Source of the DNA: Stagonosporopsis chrysanthemi
Taxonomy: Eukaryota; Ascomycota; Dothideomycetes; Pleosporales; Didymellaceae
Direction of reading: 5' to 3'
Length of the DNA: 14,834 nucleotides
Assembly (NCBI GenBank): GCA_022560025.1
Contig: JAFISE010000304.1
Coordinates: 11,457-26,290 of the forward strand
Every line of letters begins with the position of its first letter. Position 1 is the first letter of the stretch. The position numbers were made by a program, and so were the translations under genes. Below, piece by piece: positions 9,436 through 14,834 of the stretch. The notes below the pieces were generated by a model. The model searched no databases and was not told where the DNA came from. It saw only the letters and a program-made list of their open reading frames with translations.

Positions 9436-9637
9436 CATCTGACGAGGGGTGACTTATTGGCTAAACCACTAAGTGTTGTGCAACAACGAGTTACAATTAT
9501 TTAATTCTAAAAAATTGTAATAAGCATCTGTACATATAAGTTAGTTATTACTAAGCTTCTAAAGGGTTTGCAGCGTTGTAGCAATGTAGTAGAGCAATTT
9601 GTAGGCATAGTGAGGTTCAGCAAATAGACTAACTGTG
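9436..9637. other. AT-rich non-coding spacer
   Basis: About 200 bp between the mariner right end and the stop codon of the minus-strand pseudogene. It includes a clearly AT-rich stretch (about 9490-9560). GAGGGGTGAC at 9445-9454 resembles the mariner terminal core in direct orientation. It is probably the 3' flank of the unknown repeat-borne gene. No coding sequence or RNA gene is seen. Confidence 0.5.
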
Positions 9638-11329
9638 TCAACGCTCTGTCAAAACACCATTATCTAATACATCATCAACGTGCAGTTGCCGCTGTGATTG
9701 CACATCCTCTAGCCAATTAACATGCTCTAGCTGCTTATAGTGAAGTCCTGTATAGTCTTTCTGCCATTTAACAGCCTCTTAGCGTAGCTTCAGCAGGTCT
9801 CTAGGCTGCAGTTTGAAGTGAGCAATCTAGGCTGTCATAGTAATACCATTCTCGCTGTTGTCCATCAACATGTTGATATCAAGCTGTGCCTTAGTGCAGA
9901 CCTTCTGCTTAATCTCTTCAACGACATTAGGGTGCTAGACTGTTGCAAAGTAATAGAGGAAGTTGCGAGTGTGGTAGGAGATCTCTTGCCATACCTAATA
10001 CTCAATTATCATCCATCCATCGTCTCTGGCATCTGAAGTGACAGACGTGGCCGCAGTGGCGGCGGCAGCAACAACAGGTGGAGGTGACGATTGTTGAACG
10101 GATTGAGCTAGCAATGAGCTGCTGTTGCTACTTATTTGGTGCAACTCTCGCATCAGCAGCATCTGCTGCATCTGTTGGAGCGACTCAGCAATTGATGGTG
10201 GCTTTGCTGCCTGCTGTTCCTCTTCCTCTCTATTCATCTTTAACCTCATGATGGCAACGCGGACTTAATCTGATGGCGAGTGGATAATACATAAGCTACG
10301 CCTGATGTCTTGAGCCTAGTTAGTGACGTAATTACTCGGCACAGGATAGTGCTGCTCATGCCCAGTTGGCGTAGTACCCAGCTGCGGCACCTAGCAGACT
10401 TTTAGGTTATTCTTGCAACCTCTGTCAGTACACCTCCAACAGTCACTAATTGCAAGACAGGTATTGTTGCCAGTGAACTGCGCTGTGGCTAAAACACTAT
10501 CTAACAATTGCTCCTGTATCATTGTTGCTGTCATCGGACGACCACGCAGCTGCTGATTAAGCCGGGTTTGCTGGACTGACGGCTCTCGTTCTTCAACAAG
10601 CGTGAAGTCAAAGTCAATGAGTAAGTTGTGGGAGCACTAGAAACTGATACGCTTTGCTAGGGCTTGCAACGCGTCCATCCCGCTGTAATCATGCCGCTTC
10701 AACGTCTTAACCTGGCAGTCATTCCTGAACTGATTTGCTGTATAAACAGCAACGCTGAGAGAGCTGATAGAGAGTCTCCGTGGCTGCAAATCCTTCACCA
10801 CATCATCAACCCACTGCCACACCTCCGCCACGTCCAGCTTAACAACGTCGCTACTGAACGAGTCTGCAGAAATTATTGCAGACTGGTCAACACTACCCAC
10901 AGCAGCTCAGTAACGAACGTTAGCAATAGCTTCGTATTCTGCAAACTGCGCGGCTGTATTATCCACCTCATCTTCCTCCTCCGGCGCGGGGTCAGCGTTT
11001 TCAGCTATCCCAAATTCCTCATCTTCGCCAGAGTACCCTCTAAGTATCCCCTCCGCCTGCGCGTCAGCTGCGAACTGACTGTGTGGGGGTGCCTCGGCAG
11101 GCTCGCACTGTGTCGCTGGCGCCTTCTTTGGCGGCTTCTTCTGCTGCTTTCTAGGCTTTTTTGACTGCTTTGTGCGCGGCTTCTTCGCTTTCTTTGACGC
11201 AGGGTTGACACCAGCATCGAATGGCTGAGGAGCTCTACGCTTACGATTCTGAATAGGTGCAGGCTTTGCAGGCGGCAGCTCTGGTGTGGCAGCTCAGGCA
11301 GCTGGCTTTTTCGCGCGGGTTAAAGGCAT
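9638..11329 (-). pseudogene. Repeat-borne protein of unrecognised family, ten stops
   Basis: One minus-strand frame of 563 codons from ATG 11329 (MPLTRAKKPAA) to TGA 9638-9640, with no frameshift but ten in-frame stops: TGA 11294 and 10907; TAG 10637, 10391, 10316, 9995, 9935 and 9827; TAA 10265 and 9779. Regions in order: a very basic Lys/Pro/Arg-rich tail (codons about 15-75, likely DNA or RNA binding); an acidic stretch (about 95-130); a folded region containing VWQWVDDVVKDL; LLIDFDFTLVEERE; a Cys cluster CWRCTDRGC...VC followed by HYPVPSNYV; a Glu/Gln/Met-rich helix with a Ser/Pro/Ala linker (from about 10249 down to 10010); and a C-terminal helical region with REAVKWQKDYTGLHYKQLEHV-like character. 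The stop after the Cys cluster and the one in TN*AQ fit lost Trp codons. I do not recognise the family by name. It may be the gene of a DNA transposon or an accessory protein of one. No transposase triad is evident. Confidence 0.7.
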
Positions 11330-11938
11330 CTCAACACCAAGAAATCACAATAATCAGCAATATACGGCTTCAGGAACAATTCAGTATATATTAGATGCGC
11401 TCAGTATCTCATCTGTATAAGTTTTTGGTGGGTGGAGGATATTATCGTTATCTCAGCTGTTCCCCGCACGCTAACTTAGGATGGGCAGGTATTTCGCAAA
11501 TAACCTATAAGCCTGCCAGCCAGGCATAGCTGCATTTCGCGGCTGCAACCGTGTAGGACCTAATCAAGTCAAATCAAATCATGCGAGCGCACCACAAGGA
11601 GACGGAGAGACTTGCTACAAGTTGCACATAAGATACAGCTTACTATACAGACCCTTGAACTCTCTTCTCTATTAGTCTATACATAACGTTGCCTTATGTG
11701 GAGAGGGTATGTTTTCTTGCATCTTAATGTTCGCGCTATAATCTAGTATCTTGGCCGTATACCTCAGAATACACATGTAGTACCAAATCTACGCGTAAGA
11801 TCTGCTAATTATCTACATCACATGATGTCTATAGTATTTTGAAAACTACCCATAGGGTTAATTTCTGCATGAGTTTAGCAAAAGTGCGTTGTCTGCTTAG
11901 GTGCGTCACTCGTTTGCAGAGTACGCCATCAAATCTAA
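11330..11938. other. Non-coding DNA between repeat island and subtilase
   Basis: About 600 bp without a supported gene. The right part is the 3' flank of the minus-strand subtilase, and I see no canonical AATAAA there. The left part (to about 11,570) is the upstream flank of the unknown pseudogene and probably belongs to the same element; it contains AGGTATTTCGCAAAT (11488-11502), which is the reverse complement of a stretch at the left edge of the mariner. Around 11565-11580 a short AAATC/AAGTC simple repeat occurs. No terminal inverted repeats could be paired with confidence. Confidence 0.5.
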
Positions 11939-14725
11939 TTAGGAATAACTCAGTGTAAACGGTGCAGTTGTAGCGCAGTCAATGGAGTCATCTAATTCCT
12001 CCAAGTTGGCCCACGCTCGCAACGCACAGATGCGAAATCTGTATTTACCGACTGCTGCTTCTGATCCGTTCGCAAGTCTCCCTTCCCAAGCAAAGTTGTA
12101 CCTTTCTACCCGACTGAAACCTCCAGGCGGAGCAGTTTCTCCAAAATGAAAAGCCAAAGATTGCGTGGTATTTGTGCCAGAGTGTGGGTCGGGTACAAGA
12201 TAAATCGCTATCGCTCGGGTAAACATTGCTAGTTCGAGACTGACAGTAGGAAATGGTGTGCTTGAGTTACCTCGAAGACCAGAGTTTGTGCTAGGGATCG
12301 TGAACACCTTGTAAGGCTCCACGGATGTTGGCTCAAAGTTACGAAGGCCAAACTCATCCTTTGTCATTGCGGCTAGGGAGACACCTCGCCAGCCGTCCGG
12401 TATCACCCGAATACCCTTCATTGAGCAGTCGGTACCCCCATATGGAATCGATAGTGCAGGAAATTTATGGTGGTGCAACATGACGTAGCCACTGTACAAA
12501 GAGCAGCTGCGGCGGTGTGGCAGAGGTGGGTGCCGTAAGAGTGCTGTTACGTTTGCCGACTGTCCAGGTTTCAGCTTAAAGTGGCTTGGTGACATCTTCA
12601 ATTCCGCAACCGACTTGAGCTGTAATGTGTCCAGAAACTCCGGGCTTGCAAGGAATGAACTATCATTAGTCGTCCAAGGAACAGGTGAAGTCGCATTGTG
12701 TGCAAAAGGCAGAACTGAAATAGCAGACCTCTCAGATACGGTGTATTCTAAGACTCTGTCCCCTGTATTTTGCACCGAGAACTGAATCTGACTGCGCGAA
12801 TGATCGGTATCGTTAAAGGATAGACTAGAGGTTCCTGGAAGTGTTGGAGTGTATACTGCATCAAGGACGTTAATTATGCCCCCGCCTTGATGCCAAACTG
12901 GACCGATGGAATCATAAGTTTTGTTTGATCCGTCGTTGAATAGAACCGGCCGTGCTGTAGCAACTAGCAAGCGAACAATCTCTGCTGATGACAGGTGCGG
13001 CCTCGCTTGTTTGAGAAGCGCCACAGCACCAGCCACATATGGAGCCGCCATTGAGGTGCCTGATAGCACTCCGTATCCTCCCCAACTGCGTGGAAATGAA
13101 GAGAGAATTCCGCCTCCAGGCGCTACCAGGGATGGAAAAATGCTTGCGTCTCCTGTTGGTCCCCAAGAAGAACGGCTGTTCATTGCTCCACCGGGGAGAG
13201 GATTGGGACGAGCGGACAAAGAAGGTGTCAGTGTGAATTTCGAGTCCATGAACATGTCGACCTCATGTCCTGAGGCCAGAAGACTGGTGAGAACCTCCCC
13301 CAGTTCTGCATCCAAAGCGCCGGCTCCAAGGATTCCACTAAAATTTTTGTCAAAGTCAAACAGCCCGCCCTGATCGTTGTTGTAGACTAGCATATATCGC
13401 CAGCCAGCATCGTATATGTTCCGCATTTTTGCGTTGAAGGTACAACCACCGCGGCGAATCAGAAGCACACTGTCGCTACTCTGTCTGGGGCGAACTGTGA
13501 CCGGACCGCATGCATCGTCAGACGTACTAGCGTCTGAGCCTAGCGATGTCAATCTGGACTGCTCAGGGAAGCGGCCGGGGGTTGCTGGTGCCCACAGAAA
13601 ATCCTGGACGGATCCGTTGCTCAATTTGAATTGCGCTCTTGGCCTCGACTGCACAAGATAGTTGGCGTTCACGTAGCCAACGGAGAGGACTTTTGAACCA
13701 CTGGCTGGTGCTCCTGCAGAGAAGGTGCCCTTCCTACCTTGGTTGGCAGCGGCAACAATACACACAACGTTGCCTTCGTCGGTGATCCGGGTAAATAAGG
13801 CTGAGACCGGATCTGTAAACCGTCAACATCGCAACCACCTTGGGGAAGATCATGCTCGTACCATCTGCAAACGGTCCTGTATCAACGCTAAGAGAAGCCG
13901 TAATAACATCGACCCGACGCTCGTAAGCCTGAAGAACAGCGCTTATAACAACAGCAGAATCCACAAACGCCTCGCAACCGGTTATCTTGAAGTATGCAAC
14001 ATTTGCTTCGGGAGCAACCCCGACAAATTTAACGGTAGCATCCTCACCTACCACTATACCAGTCACATGCGTGCCGTGAGCGAGGCAATCTGAGTAAGGA
14101 TCGTCATCGGGGTTTGGGAGTGTCGACGGCAGAAACTCATCGCCTGTCAAATCACGCCCGTAGGTGATCTTATGGCCTGGGCCAATTCCCCCTCCAAGAG
14201 CTCTGTGAAGGTAGTCCACACCCGAGTCTATGATTGCAATAGTAATACCCTTTCCTCTGATTCCTTGTTGGTGTAGCTGATCAACCCCGGTCATCCGATG
14301 CACCACGCTGGAATCAGGACTCAGCTCTGTTGAGTTTTCCTGATTGAAAAAATTTGATGACTGCAGCCTGTACTTCGGAGATATCCAGACCTTTGAGATA
14401 CCAGCAATTGACTGGAGGCAAGCTTTGATCAAATCCACTTCAGTGGAATTGGTACGAATAGATAGTCCTCTGAAAATACTGCTTTCAAATTCTTGTCCAA
14501 ATTCAAACTTGAAGCGGCTGAAACAGTCTGAGTCAACTTGTGCTTGTATAATCGACTTCAAAGCGTTGGGCTACCAAATCGTTAAGCGTGACTCTCTCCA
14601 CATTGGACTGTTTTCCGACTTACCGTCTCAGTGTGCGTTTCAACAATGTAAGATGGAGGCTCGACTTGGCGCAAGGAGGCGACCAAAACAGCTAAATAAG
14701 CCACCAGAAGAAAGATGGATGCCAT
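11939..14725 (-). CDS. Secreted S8 subtilase with PA domain, three exons
   Basis: Exons 14725-14624, 14570-13862 and 13812-11939 join to 895 codons (894 residues plus TAA). Exon 1 supplies a signal peptide (MASIFLLVAYLAVLVASL) and the start of the propeptide. The peptidase S8 core has catalytic Asp149 (AIIDSGVD), His199 (HGTHVTG) and Ser524 (SGTSMAAP), with the oxyanion Asn294 in AAANQG: all present. A PA domain sits between His and Ser (about 370-450, with RRGGCTFNAKM). After about 610 comes a beta-rich Fn3-like region with several N-glycosylation sites. The layout matches fungal secreted subtilases often labelled minor extracellular protease vpr; the likely role is protein breakdown outside the cell. 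Splicing at the second intron joins ADG to DPVSALF in register and repairs the apparent frame break between two long frames. Kozak context GCAATGGC is good. The gene is intact and unlike the neighbouring repeats. Confidence 0.93.
13813..13861 (-). other. Subtilase intron 2 (49 bp, phase 1)
   Basis: Donor GTACGA, acceptor TTACAG, with TTGAC as a branch-point candidate about 10 bases upstream. Removing it converts two overlapping frames into one and places the conserved DPVS segment before the oxyanion Asn. Retention leads to a premature TAG a few dozen codons later. Confidence 0.85.
14571..14623 (-). other. Subtilase intron 1 (53 bp, phase 0)
   Basis: Donor GTAAGT, acceptor GGTAG, with CTTAAC as a good branch-point candidate about 14 bases before the acceptor. 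Splicing joins THTET to PNALKS in frame. Without it, the long frame has no Met start near its beginning (its first usable codon is TTG) and no signal peptide. Confidence 0.85.
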
Positions 14726-14800
14726 TGCCTCTGTTTGTGCCAGGGTTGACGGGAAGAGAGAGGAGCTTTGCTATGATCTATTCCTTTGCTATTCTATGTC

Positions 14801-14808
14801 TATATAAG
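14801..14808 (-). promoter_or_regulatory. TATA-like box of the subtilase gene
   Basis: Read on the minus strand this is TTATATA within CTTATATAG, about 76 bases before the ATG at 14725. A pyrimidine-rich tract (CTCTCTTCCC, 14760-14751) follows, as is usual near fungal transcription starts. Confidence 0.45.
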
Positions 14809-14834
14809 TGTTGTAACCAAGTAGTGAACGTATC

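Noticed and set aside
10010..10249. A separate small Gln/Ser-rich protein
   Set aside because: It is in the same frame as the pieces on both sides and is bounded only by stops of the mutational type, so it is part of the larger pseudogene.
11005..11217. Arg-rich 70-codon minus-strand frame
   Set aside because: Out of frame with the 563-codon pseudogene; its Arg richness comes from reading Lys codons of that gene in another frame.
9436..11570. Clear terminal inverted repeats for the unknown element
   Set aside because: I compared both flanks by eye and found no convincing pair other than the weak match noted separately.
13734..14561. Separate short subtilase gene, or a frameshift pseudogene
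   Set aside because: A canonical 49-bp intron joins it in frame to the downstream exon and restores all conserved parts.
1226..14725. A peptide biosynthesis cluster of UstYa-like gene plus protease
   Set aside because: The subtilase is a secreted vpr-like enzyme, not a Kex2 type. The genes are separated by about 10 kb of repeats, and no precursor peptide is visible.
1..14834. tRNA, rRNA, CRISPR array or LTRs
   Set aside because: No cloverleaf with boxes A and B, no regularly spaced repeats and no paired long direct repeats were seen.

Overview
The window looks like a stretch of a filamentous ascomycete genome (Pezizomycotina). The evidence is two short spliceosomal introns of about 50 bp in a secreted subtilase gene, a Tad1-type non-LTR retrotransposon, a Tc1/mariner copy, and a fungal membrane protein with paired HXXHC motifs. 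The species cannot be named from the sequence alone. Stop codons inside the repeats are largely of the kinds made by C-to-T change (TAG and TAA in place of Gln or Trp codons, TGA in place of Arg), on both strands. This fits repeat-induced point mutation (RIP) or plain cytosine decay followed by drift.

Layout. Positions 1-1225 hold no gene I can defend; there is a GC-richer island with a strong hairpin (915-952). A minus-strand gene (1900-1226) encodes an intact 224-residue single-pass membrane protein of the UstYa/DUF3328-like kind. From about 2041 to 11,500 the window is a dense repeat island. It contains a near full-length but dead Tad1-like LINE on the plus strand (ORF1 2343-4002 with an RNA-binding and zinc-knuckle protein; ORF2 4152-8049 with endonuclease, reverse transcriptase and RNase H). 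Next comes a dead Tc1/mariner copy (about 8276-9433) whose transposase frame keeps a DD34E triad despite five stops. Last is a minus-strand open frame of 563 codons (11329-9638), broken by ten stops but by no frameshift, belonging to a protein family I do not recognise by name. After 600 bp of non-coding DNA, the window ends with an intact minus-strand gene (14725-11939, three exons, 894 residues) for a secreted S8 subtilase with a PA domain and a C-terminal Fn3-like region.

The two intact genes are both on the minus strand and do not look functionally linked; the repeat island separates them. The LINE 5' region lies only about 140-450 bp upstream of the membrane-protein start, so it may have altered that promoter. 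The least explained sequence is the repeat-borne protein at 9638-11329. The other points worth checking are the loss of two endonuclease Asp residues in the LINE while its RT and RNase H residues survive, and the inverted match between the two outer edges of the mariner-plus-unknown-ORF block.
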